Shown: piece after piece, positions 1-8,518 of the stretch | How the letters are laid out: each line of letters opens with the position of its first letter | Numbering within the stretch: position 1 is the stretch's first letter | From: JBNKWA01 sp050299555 | Lineage (GTDB): Bacteria; Pseudomonadota; Alphaproteobacteria; Rhodobacterales; Rhodobacteraceae | Direction: 5' to 3' | Assembly: GCA_050299555.1 (NCBI GenBank) | Contig: JBNKWA010000059.1 | Location: forward strand, 1-58,300 | DNA: 58,300 nucleotides | The notes under the pieces: model-generated | The model's database searches: none | What the model saw: the letters and a program-made list of their open reading frames with translations, nothing else | Told to the model about the DNA's origin: nothing | Translations under genes and position numbers: made by a program

Positions 1-7
1 CGGATGC

Positions 8-63
8 GTCCCCACGGGAAAGCCCTCGAAATCAGCACCTTGACCCCCCGTCCCCATGGGGAC
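8..63 (-). repeat. GTCCCC dispersed repeat, copy 1 (56 bp)
   Basis: Read on the minus strand, this copy starts with the palindrome GTCCCCATGGGGAC (50-63). It continues with GGTCAAGG (about 38-45) and TGCTGATTT, and ends with GTGGGGAC (8-15). Its first 28 bases match copy 4 (44530-44585) almost base for base and the length is identical (56 bp). It lies downstream of the stop codon of the oxidoreductase gene (137), so it would be transcribed in the 3' untranslated region. The function is unknown. Confidence 0.7.
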
Positions 64-110
64 GCCTGTCGAGGCGTCGTGTTCGGCCCCTTTCCTTGCC
101 CGGCTGCGGC

Positions 111-128
111 GCGTCCCCATGGGGACGC
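111..128. repeat. Perfect 18-bp palindrome of the GTCCCC family
   Basis: GCGTCCCCATGGGGACGC is a perfect palindrome 9 bp after the stop codon of the oxidoreductase gene on the minus strand. It is the palindromic head of the dispersed repeat family without its tail. It could act as a 3'-end hairpin, but no U-tract follows, so a classical terminator is not supported. Confidence 0.6.
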
Positions 129-136
129 CCGCCGGG

Positions 137-1273
137 TCAGCGCGCGTCCTCCCAGTGGCCGGTCCCGGCCGATCTCAGCACCGCATCGGTCACCCTGTCG
201 GTCCGGTGGGCATCGGCGAAGGTCGGCGCCGCCGCCTCGCCCCCGAGCCCGCGGATGAAATCCGCCGCCTGGTGCACGAAGCTTTCGGCATAGCCGATGC
301 CGAGCCCCGGCACCCACCAGTTGCCCATGTATGGATGATCGCCATCGGTGACGTGGACCGACCGCCAGCCGCGGGTTGTGCCCTCGTCGCGGTGGTCGAA
401 GAACTCGAGCCGGTGCAGGTCGTGCAGGTCCCAGGAAATCGAGGCGTGCTCGCCGTTGATCTCGAAGGTGTAGAGCGCCTTGTGGCCGCGCGCGTAGCGG
501 GTCGATTCGAAGGTCGCCAGCGATCCGTTCGAGAACCGCGCCAGGAACGCGCAGGCATCGTCGATGCCCACCGGCTCGACCTTGCCGGTGAGGTTGTGCT
601 GGCGCTGCTTGATGAAGGTCTCGGTCATCGCGGTGACGCTGTCGATACCGCCGTTCAGCCACATCGCCGTGTCGATGCAATGGGCCAGCAGATCGCCGGT
701 CACGCCGGAGCCCGCGACGTTCACGTCGAGCCGCCACAGCCCCTCGCCGCCCTGCGGAAGGTCGGCGCTGATCGTCCAGTCCTGCAGGAACTTGGCCCGG
801 TAATGGAAGATGCGCCCAAGCCGGCCGTCGTCGATCAGGCGCTTGGCCAGGGTCACCGCCGGGATGCGGCGGTAGTTGTACCAGACCATGTTGGGCACGC
901 CCGCCTTCTCGACGGCCGCCACGATCGCCGCCGACTCCGTGGCCGAGCGGCCGAGCGGTTTTTCGCACATCACCATCTTGCCGGCCTCGGCGGCGGCGAT
1001 GGCGATGTCGTGGTGCATGTCGTTGGGTGCTGCGATGTCGATCAGGTCGATGTCGTCGCGCGCCACCAGCGCCCGCCAGTCGGTCTCGACCGAACCATAG
1101 CCCCAGTTCACCGCGAAGGCCTCGGCCCGGTCCCGGCTACGGGCGCAGATCGCCGTCAGTTCCGGGATCCGGGGCAGGTCGAAGAATTTCGGTGCCTGCA
1201 GGAACGCGTTCGAATGGGTCCGGCCCATGAAGCCGTAGCCGACCATGCCGACGCGGAGTTTCTTCTTGCTCAT
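137..1273 (-). CDS. Gfo/Idh/MocA family NAD(P)-dependent oxidoreductase
   Basis: This 378-residue protein opens with a Rossmann dinucleotide-binding segment (VGYGFMG, residues 11-17). It carries the family-typical EKP motif at 104-106, whose lysine is the usual catalytic residue. The length is normal for the family, which oxidises or reduces hydroxyl groups on sugars and cyclitols such as inositol. The adjacent TIM-barrel isomerase gene starts upstream with a 9-bp gap, so the two are co-transcribed. The likely role is catabolism of an unusual sugar or glycoside; the substrate cannot be read from sequence. The cytosolic location is inferred from the absence of a signal peptide. Confidence 0.85.
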   Translation of the reverse strand: MSKKKLRVGMVGYGFMGRTHSNAFLQAPKFFDLPRIPELTAICARSRDRAEAFAVNWGYGSVETDWRALVARDDIDLIDIAAPNDMHHDIAIAAAEAGKMVMCEKPLGRSATESAAIVAAVEKAGVPNMVWYNYRRIPAVTLAKRLIDDGRLGRIFHYRAKFLQDWTISADLPQGGEGLWRLDVNVAGSGVTGDLLAHCIDTAMWLNGGIDSVTAMTETFIKQRQHNLTGKVEPVGIDDACAFLARFSNGSLATFESTRYARGHKALYTFEINGEHASISWDLHDLHRLEFFDHRDEGTTRGWRSVHVTDGDHPYMGNWWVPGLGIGYAESFVHQAADFIRGLGGEAAAPTFADAHRTDRVTDAVLRSAGTGHWEDAR

Positions 1274-1282
1274 CGCCGCACC

Positions 1283-2326
1283 TCACTCGTTCCAGCCATG
1301 GGCATCGCGCACCTTGATCATGGTGGCGAGGATGTCGTTCCAGGTTCCTTGCGTCTCCAGCACCGCATTGGGGAACATGCAGCCATCCCAGCAGATGTGC
1401 CGCATCGCCTTCGTCGGCGTGCCATCGGGATTGTTGAGCCAGAACCCGGCGTGCCTGACGATATCGAGCTTGCCGTCCGCATCGGTCGCCATGCAGTGCC
1501 GGCCGGTCTTGTCGTGGCTGCCGGTGCCATGCACGGTGCCATCGTTCTGGGCGACGTGGAAATCGTTGGTCCAGGGTCTCAGCGCATCGGTGATGGTGCG
1601 AAGGGCGGCGTCAAGCGCGTCGGTATCGGCCCAGTCGTGACCCTCGGGCAAAAGTCGATGCTCGGGCGCGTTGTAGCCCATGGCATAGAGCATCGTGTGC
1701 GCCATGTCGGCCTGGAATCCCAGCACGCCGGGCCGGCCGACGGCTTCGAGAAGCTCGATCATGTGCTTCCAACTCTGCATGCCGCCCCAGCAGATCTCGC
1801 CCTCGGCGGCGAGCCGTTCGCCGTGATCCTCGGCGATGTCGCAGGCGAGGCGGAAGGTTTCCGCTATCCTGGCCGTATTCCCGGCCGGGTCGGCGGCCCA
1901 CTCGGTGACACCTGTGGCGGAATCGATGCGCACCACGCCGCCCTGGCGGATGCCCAGTTCGCGCAGTCTGGCCATGATCCGGCAGGCCTTGCGCACCGCG
2001 TCGAGGAAAGCCCTGCGCCCGTCGCCCTCGTCCATCGCTGAACCACCGCCGACCGGCGGCCAGACCGGCGCCACGGCCGAGCCGATCGCAAGGCCGCGGC
2101 CACCGACATTGTCGGCCAGCGACTTGATCCCGTCATCGTCCACATCGATTGGCGTATGTGGCTCGGCCAGGAACAGGTCCACCCCGTCGAAACCGACCCC
2201 GTCGACCTTGGCGGCCGCGGTCATGTCGAGCATCTTGTCGAGGCCGATCGGCGGCTCCTCGTGCCCCTTGCCCACCAGTCCCGGCCACATCGCATTGTGC
2301 AGCTTCGGATACGCGTACCCCACCAT
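1283..2326 (-). CDS. Sugar phosphate isomerase/epimerase-type TIM-barrel protein
   Basis: A 347-residue protein of the xylose-isomerase-like TIM-barrel superfamily. Candidate metal ligands lie in conserved-looking segments: Glu in AEGEICWGG, Asp in FQADMAHTM, His in FHVAQND. The start was set at the ATG at 2326 (MVGYAYPK) because a GGGAGGG ribosome-binding site lies just upstream; the open frame runs much further but reads antisense through the divergent gene. It is co-oriented with the oxidoreductase gene (9-bp gap) and divergent from the second TIM-barrel gene at 2471. A role in isomerising or cleaving an oxidised sugar made by its neighbour is inference. Confidence 0.75.
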   Translation of the reverse strand: MVGYAYPKLHNAMWPGLVGKGHEEPPIGLDKMLDMTAAAKVDGVGFDGVDLFLAEPHTPIDVDDDGIKSLADNVGGRGLAIGSAVAPVWPPVGGGSAMDEGDGRRAFLDAVRKACRIMARLRELGIRQGGVVRIDSATGVTEWAADPAGNTARIAETFRLACDIAEDHGERLAAEGEICWGGMQSWKHMIELLEAVGRPGVLGFQADMAHTMLYAMGYNAPEHRLLPEGHDWADTDALDAALRTITDALRPWTNDFHVAQNDGTVHGTGSHDKTGRHCMATDADGKLDIVRHAGFWLNNPDGTPTKAMRHICWDGCMFPNAVLETQGTWNDILATMIKVRDAHGWNE

Positions 2327-2383
2327 GGCGCCCTCCCGTTTCGCCTTCCAACCCCGATGGTCCCGGTTCACCGTGCCGAAAGC

Positions 2384-2417
2384 AAACCATTTCTGAGGTA
2401 CGCACTTCAAACCACTT
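2384..2417. promoter_or_regulatory. Candidate operator: direct repeats AAACCAYTT between divergent genes
   Basis: Two copies of AAACCAYTT (2384-2392 and 2409-2417) lie 25 bp apart in the 144-bp gap between the divergent TIM-barrel genes. Such spaced repeats can bind a regulator controlling both transcripts. No regulator gene is adjacent, so this is only a candidate. Confidence 0.25.
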
Positions 2418-2470
2418 GGATGGCCCCATCGGCACGTTATGCTGCCGCCGCCAACCCGGGGGAGGGGACA

Positions 2471-3319
2471 ATGAAGATCGGCTTTTGCATGCTGCTTTGG
2501 ACGACGTCGCTGGGCGAAGAGCACAAGGCGCTTTTCCACGACATCAAGGCGACCGGGTACGACGGTGTCGAGGTCCCGGTCTTCTCGGGAACCCCCGACG
2601 ACTATGCCGCCATCGGCAGGATGCTTGACGAACTCGCGCTGGAGAGAACCGCGATCTCGATCATCCCGACACTGGACGCGCATCCCCTTTCGGCAGACCC
2701 GGCCGACAGGCAGCGCGCGGTCGAGCATCTCAAGTGGTGCGTCGATTGCACCGCCGCCCTCGGCGCGGACTGCATCGGCGGCCCGCTGCACCAGACGCTG
2801 GGCCATTTCTCGGGCGCAGCTCCGACCGAGGCGGAATTCGCAAACGCCCGCGAAGTTCACAGCCGGGTCGGCGACTACGCCCGCGCCAACGGCGTCATGA
2901 TCGCGCTCGAGGCGGTCAACCGCTTCGAGAGCTACTTCGCCAACACCATGGACGATCTGTGCGCCTACACACGAAGCCTCGGCCATCCGGCGATCAAGAC
3001 CATGTACGACACCTTCCACGCCAACATCGAGGAAGCCGACCCGGTCGCTGCCTTCGCACGCAACGCGGCCGACGTGATCCACATCCACATTTCGGAGAAT
3101 GACCGCGGAGTACCGGGGCGGGGCCACGTGCCCTGGGCCGAAACCTTCCGGGCTATCAAGGCCAGCGGCTATGACCGGTGGCTGACCATCGAGGCGTTTG
3201 GGCGCGGCCTGCCGGATCTGGCCGCGGCCACACGCGTCTGGCGCGACTTCGCCGAGTCCCCCAAAGCCGTGTACCGGGACGGCTTCAAGTGCATCCGGGC
3301 CGGCTGGGACGCGGCCTGA
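2471..3319 (+). CDS. Sugar phosphate isomerase/epimerase (xylose isomerase-like TIM barrel)
   Basis: A 282-residue TIM-barrel protein of the AP endonuclease/ketose 3-epimerase type. Conserved-looking segments include the Glu in IALEAVNRFE, the Asp-His in MYDTFHANIE, the His in IHIHISENDRG, and a terminal TIEAFG. Together these suggest the two-Glu/Asp/His metal site of the tagatose/psicose 3-epimerase group. The start is the ATG at 2471, preceded by GGAGGGGACA. It is divergent from the other TIM-barrel gene across a short control region. The substrate is unknown; epimerisation of a ketose or keto-glycoside is inferred. Confidence 0.8.
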   Translation: MKIGFCMLLWTTSLGEEHKALFHDIKATGYDGVEVPVFSGTPDDYAAIGRMLDELALERTAISIIPTLDAHPLSADPADRQRAVEHLKWCVDCTAALGADCIGGPLHQTLGHFSGAAPTEAEFANAREVHSRVGDYARANGVMIALEAVNRFESYFANTMDDLCAYTRSLGHPAIKTMYDTFHANIEEADPVAAFARNAADVIHIHISENDRGVPGRGHVPWAETFRAIKASGYDRWLTIEAFGRGLPDLAAATRVWRDFAESPKAVYRDGFKCIRAGWDAA

Positions 3320-3392
3320 TCAATCGTTCCGCGCCGATGGGGACCGCACCAACGGGACACTGAACCTCGCGGCCGCCACGCGAAGGCCGGAT

Positions 3393-3482
3393 TGGCGGAA
3401 GCGGTGGGATTCGAACCCACGAACGGCTTTCACCGTTGGCGGTTTTCAAGACCGCTGCCTTAAACCACTCGGCCACGCTTCC
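3393..3482 (-). tRNA. tRNA-Ser(TGA), CCA encoded
   Basis: On the minus strand the sequence folds as a tRNA with acceptor GGAAGCG/CGCTTCC, discriminator G and an encoded CCA. The anticodon loop CTTGAAA gives anticodon TGA, and there is a long variable arm as expected for serine tRNAs. GGTTCGAATCC is the T-arm. At 90 nt it has the usual class II length. Confidence 0.95.
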
Positions 3483-3732
3483 GTTCGAGCCGCGGCGTGT
3501 CTTCCGCCACACTCTCAGCGCGTGTGTTAGGCCGATCGGCGGTGCGAAGTCCACCACGGCGTTGACCAGCGGCACGGCCTTTCCAAGCTCAGATTTTCAG
3601 CCTAGACTCCGGCGCGCTATCGCCGGCAACGGCGCAAGACAAACCGATGGGCGGATGGCGGGCACCAGAGATCAGGCTGCGCCGGATCGGGCGCGGGCCT
3701 CGACGCCCGGTCAAGCAGGGCAGGACTTCCAG

Positions 3733-4737
3733 ATGAAACAGCATCGCAGCATCTGCACGGGCAAATCTCTTGTCACGGTGCTGGCCGCGGCCTTGGCATT
3801 GAGTGGCTGCGAAGGGTTCGAGATGCCCGGGGCGACGCCTGCTACGGGAGAGGCCGCGGCACCGGCCCGGGCCGGCGGCGCAGCCGGGACCGAGCGCAAG
3901 GTTCAGCGACCCGACATCTTCGCCAAGGAGGCGAAGGGCATCTGGACCGGGCTGCCGACGCTGGGCACCCCGTATTGGGTGGCGGCCGAAGGCGTGGATC
4001 AGGCCGAGCAGGCCCTGGTCACCAACCTGGACAATGGCAGGACGACCGAGGCGGCCCTCTACGATCTCGACGAGGAGCACGGTCCGGCTCCGATCGTGCT
4101 TTCCGACGGCACCGCCCAGGCACTTGGGATGGGGCCGAACCAGCAGGCGACGCTGCGCGTGGTTGCGCTGCGGACCGAGGTCACGGAACCCGAGCCCGTC
4201 CCGGACGCGGCCGCACCCGAGCAAGCCGAGACAGAGGCATCCGGTGCAGAGGCCGCTCAGGCCGGCGCAGCGGCGGCGGCGGAAGGCAGCGGCAACGCAG
4301 GCCAAGATGCGGATAGCGCCGCCATCTCCGCAGCGGTGGCCGCGGCCATCGAAGCTCCCGCCGCTGCGCCGAACGCTCCGGCTCCCCGTGCTGCGGCCCC
4401 TGCCCTTGCCCCCGCCCCGGCACCCGCAAGCGCCTCACCGGATCAGCTTGCGCGGCTGCGCCAGAACGAGCTTTCGGTCGCCGCGGCCGCCAGCGGCGCC
4501 ACCGGCGACCCCACCCCGACCCAGCGCCCCTATCTCCGCGTGCAACTCGTCGCCGACGACGCCGCTGCGGCCGATACGCTGGCTCGGCTCCAGGCTGCCG
4601 GCCTGCCGACACGGACCCGGGCCGAGGGCGGCAAGGTCGCCGTCCTGGCCGGTCCCTTCGCCACCGTCGGCCAGCGCGACACCGCCACGGCGAGGCTGAA
4701 GGCGATCGGCTTCGCCGGCGCCCGGCCGGTCAAATAG
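3733..4737 (+). CDS. SPOR-domain lipoprotein
   Basis: A 334-residue envelope protein. A lipoprotein signal peptide ends in the lipobox LSGC with the lipidated Cys at 26. The middle (about 145-240) is an Ala/Pro/Glu-rich linker of low complexity. The last 80 residues form a SPOR domain (RPYLRVQLV to the end) that would bind denuded septal peptidoglycan. The ATG at 3733 was chosen because it puts the signal peptide at the N terminus; the open frame extends upstream through the tRNA-Ser. It is followed 11 bp later by a D,D-carboxypeptidase gene, so both probably act in cell-wall remodelling at division. Confidence 0.85.
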   Translation: MKQHRSICTGKSLVTVLAAALALSGCEGFEMPGATPATGEAAAPARAGGAAGTERKVQRPDIFAKEAKGIWTGLPTLGTPYWVAAEGVDQAEQALVTNLDNGRTTEAALYDLDEEHGPAPIVLSDGTAQALGMGPNQQATLRVVALRTEVTEPEPVPDAAAPEQAETEASGAEAAQAGAAAAAEGSGNAGQDADSAAISAAVAAAIEAPAAAPNAPAPRAAAPALAPAPAPASASPDQLARLRQNELSVAAAASGATGDPTPTQRPYLRVQLVADDAAAADTLARLQAAGLPTRTRAEGGKVAVLAGPFATVGQRDTATARLKAIGFAGARPVK

Positions 4738-4748
4738 GGCTGCAAGCG

Positions 4749-5921
4749 ATGAGCGAGACCACCATCATGACCCGACTAATCACCGGCCTCGCCGGCCTGG
4801 CGCTCCTGCTCCTCGCCGCCCTGCCGGCCTCGGCGCTCGACACCACCGCGCGGGCCGCGATCGTCATCGACCACAACACCGGCACGGTGCTTCTGGAAAA
4901 GAACGCCGACGTGCCGCTCCCCCCCGCCTCGATGTCGAAGCTGATGACGGTCTACCTTGTGTTCGAAGCGATCAGCGAGGGCCGGCTGAAGCTGACCGAT
5001 GAGTTCCGCGTCTCGCCCAAGGCCTGGCAGATGGGCGGCTCGAAGATGTTCGTGAAGGAAGGCAATTCGGTTTCGGTCGAGAACCTCCTGCAAGGCATCA
5101 TCGTGCAGTCCGGCAATGACGCCTGCGTCGTCGTGGCCGAGGGACTTGCCGGGTCCGAGGAAGCGTTTGCCGAGCGGATGAACCAGAAGGCGGCCGAACT
5201 GGGCCTCAGCAACTCGCATTTCCGCAATTCCACCGGCTGGCCGGCGGACGGGCACGAGATGAGCGTGCGCGACCTCGCCACGCTGGCGACGCTGATCGTC
5301 GACCACTTTCCGGACCTCTACCCCTATTTCGCGGAAACCGAGTTCACCTGGGCCGACATCCACCAATACAACCGCAATCCGCTGCTCGGGCTCGATATTG
5401 GGGCCGACGGGCTGAAGACCGGTCACACCGAGGAAGCCGGCTATGGCCTGGTCGGCTCGGCGGTCCGGGACGGCAGGCGGGTCACGCTGGTGCTCAGCGG
5501 CCTCAGCAGCATGCAGCAGCGGCTGGTGGAATCTGAGCGGCTGATGAACTGGGCGTTCCGGGATTTCTCCACCCAGCACTACTTCGACGCCGGCGAGACC
5601 ATCACCAACGCCGACGTCTGGCTGGGCGATGCGGCCAGCGTCGGTCTGGTGGCGGCGCGCGACCTCAGCGTGGTGACGCCGGTGGCGGCCAGCGACAAGG
5701 TCGAGGCCAAGGTGGTCTATACCGGCCCGGTCGAGGCACCCATCGAGGCCGGCCAGCACATTGCGGACCTGGTGGTGACCGTGCCCGAGATCGGCGAGAC
5801 CCGCTATCCGCTGCAGGCGGCCAAGGCGGTTGACCGGGGCGGCTTCCTGCGCCGGGTCGAAGCGGCCGCGCGCCTGCTGTTGTCGCGCGCGCTTGCCGCG
5901 GCACAGACGCCGCGTTCCTGA
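4749..5921 (+). CDS. dacA: D-alanyl-D-alanine carboxypeptidase (penicillin-binding protein, DacA/DacC type)
   Basis: A 390-residue peptidase S11 enzyme that trims the terminal D-Ala from peptidoglycan pentapeptides in the periplasm. All three active-site motifs are visible: SxxK as SMSK with nucleophile Ser61, SGN at 121-123, and KTG in GLKTGHTEE. A signal peptide ends near ALPASA (residue 29). The C-terminal region contains the beta-rich PBP5-type domain and a short hydrophobic/amphipathic tail that could anchor it. A second ATG at 4767 (MTRLITG) would give a more conventional signal peptide and may be the true start. It is the second gene of the operon that continues into tmk. Confidence 0.9.
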   Translation: MSETTIMTRLITGLAGLALLLLAALPASALDTTARAAIVIDHNTGTVLLEKNADVPLPPASMSKLMTVYLVFEAISEGRLKLTDEFRVSPKAWQMGGSKMFVKEGNSVSVENLLQGIIVQSGNDACVVVAEGLAGSEEAFAERMNQKAAELGLSNSHFRNSTGWPADGHEMSVRDLATLATLIVDHFPDLYPYFAETEFTWADIHQYNRNPLLGLDIGADGLKTGHTEEAGYGLVGSAVRDGRRVTLVLSGLSSMQQRLVESERLMNWAFRDFSTQHYFDAGETITNADVWLGDAASVGLVAARDLSVVTPVAASDKVEAKVVYTGPVEAPIEAGQHIADLVVTVPEIGETRYPLQAAKAVDRGGFLRRVEAAARLLLSRALAAAQTPRS

Positions 5922-5936
5922 GCGCCCCTCAGGCAC

Positions 5937-6578
5937 ATGAACCGCGGCAGCTTCATCAGCTTCGAGGGCATTGACGGCTCGGGCAAATCCACGCAGGCAA
6001 GACGGCTCGCCGAGGCTCTCCGTGCGGGCGGGGGCAACGTTGTCCTCACCCGCGAGCCCGGCGGCGCTCCTGGGGCCGAGGCGATCCGCGCACTGCTGGT
6101 GGAAGGCGATCCGGCCCGCTGGTCGCCGGAAACCGAGATCCTGCTCTTTACCGCCGCGCGGCGCGACCATCTGGAGCGCACCATCCTTCCGGGACTGGCT
6201 CGCGGCGCCACTGTCATCAGCGACCGCTTCGCCGATTCCACCCGGGTCTATCAGGGTGCGGTGCGCGGCCAGCTCGCCGAAATGGTCGACACCCTGCACA
6301 CGCTTGTCATCAACACTGAACCGGACATGACGATCGTGATCGACGCTGATCCGGCCGAAGCGCTGCGGCGCGCACACGGACGAAAGGCAGGCGAAGACCG
6401 GTTCGAATCCATGGGAGTGGGCTTCCAGACCCGATTGCGCGCCGGCTTTCTGGCGCTCGCCTCCCGCCATCCGGAGCGGATCAGGGTGATTGACGGCAAC
6501 CGGCCCGAGGGCGAAGTGGCCGCAGACGTGGCGGCCGCCGTGGCCGGAGTTCTTCCCGCTGGCAGCCTGCCGGCATGA
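5937..6578 (+). CDS. tmk: Thymidylate kinase
   Basis: A 213-residue enzyme phosphorylating dTMP to dTDP with ATP. The P-loop EGIDGSGKST is at residues 10-19. A DRFADST segment near residue 100 is the DR(Y/F) motif contacting the nucleotide base. Length is normal. The stop overlaps the start of holB by four bases (ATGA), a translational coupling and gene order common in this bacterial family. Confidence 0.95.
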   Translation: MNRGSFISFEGIDGSGKSTQARRLAEALRAGGGNVVLTREPGGAPGAEAIRALLVEGDPARWSPETEILLFTAARRDHLERTILPGLARGATVISDRFADSTRVYQGAVRGQLAEMVDTLHTLVINTEPDMTIVIDADPAEALRRAHGRKAGEDRFESMGVGFQTRLRAGFLALASRHPERIRVIDGNRPEGEVAADVAAAVAGVLPAGSLPA

Positions 6579-7666
6579 GCGCCGCGGACGATGCCAGACC
6601 CGAACCCGACCGGGTCACCGGCGCGCCGCATCCACGCGAAACGGTGGCGCTCCATGGCCACGAGGACGCCCAGCGCGCCCTGCTGTCGGCGGCGGCATCG
6701 CGGCAGATGCCGCATGCCTGGCTGATCTCGGGTCCGCGCGGCGTTGGCAAGGCCACCTTCGCCTGGGCGATTGCGCGTCACCTCACCGCCTCTCCGCCGC
6801 GAGGCGACGCAACGCTGGCAATGGACCCGGACGACCCCGTCTTCCGCCGCGCCGCCGCGCTTGCCGAACCCCGCATCGGCCTCGTCCGGCGCGGCTGGGA
6901 CGAACGCGGCAAGCGGCTGAAGACCCAGCTGACCGTGGACGAGATTCGCAACCTCAAGGGCTATTTCGCCCTGTCGAGTCCCGATGCGGGCTGGCGTGTC
7001 GCCATCATCGACTCGGCTGACGAGATGAACGACGCCGCTGCCAACGCGCTTCTGAAACTGCTGGAGGAACCGCCGTCGAAGGTGGTGCTGCTTCTGGTCT
7101 GCCACCAGCCGATGCGGCTGCTGCCGACAATCCGGTCGCGCTGCCGGGCGTTGCGCCTGGGGCCGCTGTCGCCCGAGGCGTTCGCCGCCGCGCTGACTGC
7201 GGCCGGTCAGGAGGTGGCGGACGCTCCCGCGTTGCACCGTCTGACCGGGGGCTCGCCCGGCGACGCCATTCGTCTCATCCAGGGCGGCGGCCTCGAGATC
7301 CATCGCGCCATCGTCGACATCCTCGCCACCGCCCCGCATCTCGACCGGGGCAGGATCCTCGCGCTGACTTCCGGCATGCAGGGCCGCGACAGCGCCGACC
7401 GCTATGCACTGACCACCGAGCTGATCACCGCCGCGCTCGCTCGCCTTGCCCGCGCGGCCGCGCAGGACGGCGCGGAACTCAGCCCGTCCGAGGCAAAGGC
7501 ACTCGACCGCCTTGGACGCGGCCCCGCCGCCGCACGGATGCTGGCCGAGACGGTTCAGCGGATCGACGAGCGCGCCCAGCACGCGCGCGCAGTCAACCTT
7601 GACCCCGAGCAGGTCATCCTCGATATGTTCCTCGCCATCGGTCGCGCCGCGGAAGCTGCCGCCTGA
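6575..7666 (+). CDS. holB: DNA polymerase III subunit delta'
   Basis: A 363-residue AAA+ clamp-loader subunit. The Walker A-like loop GPRGVGKA lies at 53-60. A later segment (NALLKLLEEPP, then TIRSRCRALRL) holds the sensor/SRC motif typical of delta'/gamma. The Zn-binding cysteine cluster seen in the E. coli protein is absent here; the corresponding segment (about 65-100) has no cysteines. It starts inside the tmk stop codon and sits upstream of tatD, an arrangement seen across many bacteria. Confidence 0.92.
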   Translation: MSAADDARPEPDRVTGAPHPRETVALHGHEDAQRALLSAAASRQMPHAWLISGPRGVGKATFAWAIARHLTASPPRGDATLAMDPDDPVFRRAAALAEPRIGLVRRGWDERGKRLKTQLTVDEIRNLKGYFALSSPDAGWRVAIIDSADEMNDAAANALLKLLEEPPSKVVLLLVCHQPMRLLPTIRSRCRALRLGPLSPEAFAAALTAAGQEVADAPALHRLTGGSPGDAIRLIQGGGLEIHRAIVDILATAPHLDRGRILALTSGMQGRDSADRYALTTELITAALARLARAAAQDGAELSPSEAKALDRLGRGPAAARMLAETVQRIDERAQHARAVNLDPEQVILDMFLAIGRAAEAAA

Positions 7667-7714
7667 CCTGGCCCCGCCTGCCCTTACCGCCGCGTTCCGG
7701 CCGCCCGATCATTC

Positions 7715-8518
7715 ATGTCCCAGCCCGCCCTCGTCGACAGCCACTGCCATCTCGACTTCCCGGATTTCGAGGGCGAGACCGCCGATCTGGTGGACCGCGC
7801 CGCGGCCGCCGGCGTCACCCGCATGGTCACGATCTGCACCCGGCTGCGGCAGGAGCCGCAGGTGCGCACCATCGCCGAGGCGTTCCCGGGCGTGTTCTTC
7901 GCCGCCGGGGCGCACCCGTTGCACGTCCACGAGGAACCGCCAGCGACCCTCGATCAGCTTCTCGCCATCGCACGGCATCCCAAGATGGTGGGGATCGGCG
8001 AGACCGGCCTCGACTACCACTACACGCCCGAAAGCAAGGCGACGCAGGCTGAAAGCCTGCGCATTCATATCGAGGCCGCCCGCCGGACCGGCCTGCCGCT
8101 CATCATCCACGCTCGCGATGCCGACGAGGACATGGCCCGGATCCTGACCGAGGAGCACCGCGCCGGTGCCTATCCATGCGTCATGCACTGCTTCTCGTCC
8201 GGCCCCGCCCTCGCAGAGGCGGCGCTGGCGCTCGGCTTCTACCTTTCCATGTCCGGCATCGCGACCTTCAAGCGTTCCGACGACTTGCGCGCAATCTTCG
8301 CGGCCGCGCCGCTCGACCGGCTTCTGGTCGAGACCGACAGTCCCTACCTCGCCCCGCAACCCTATCGCGGCAAGCGCAACGAGCCCGCCTACACCGTGGA
8401 AACCGCCAGGGTCGGTGCCGAGCTCCACGGGCTGAGCCTTGCCGAATTCGCCGCCGCGACAAGCGCCAATTTCGACCGCCTGTTTGCCAAGGCGGCTACC
8501 TGGACGCCAGATGCCTAG
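7715..8518 (+). CDS. tatD: TatD family metal-dependent hydrolase (DNase)
   Basis: A 267-residue amidohydrolase-fold enzyme. Metal ligands are visible in order: HCHLDF near the N terminus, Glu in GIGETGLDYHY, His in IIHARD, His in MHCFS, and Asp in LVETDSPYLAP. The family cleaves DNA or removes nucleotides from 3' ends in repair. The length fits YcfH/TatD. The last eight bases overlap the start of the MBL-fold gene, indicating coupling. Confidence 0.92.
   Translation: MSQPALVDSHCHLDFPDFEGETADLVDRAAAAGVTRMVTICTRLRQEPQVRTIAEAFPGVFFAAGAHPLHVHEEPPATLDQLLAIARHPKMVGIGETGLDYHYTPESKATQAESLRIHIEAARRTGLPLIIHARDADEDMARILTEEHRAGAYPCVMHCFSSGPALAEAALALGFYLSMSGIATFKRSDDLRAIFAAAPLDRLLVETDSPYLAPQPYRGKRNEPAYTVETARVGAELHGLSLAEFAAATSANFDRLFAKAATWTPDA

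Noticed and set aside
56..2041. A 661-codon open frame on the plus strand across the oxidoreductase and TIM-barrel genes
   Set aside because: It is a composition shadow of the minus-strand genes, whose products show clear family motifs; the frame itself shows none.
4776..6470. A 564-codon minus-strand open frame opposite dacA and tmk
   Set aside because: High G+C causes long antisense frames; both plus-strand genes have complete active-site motifs.
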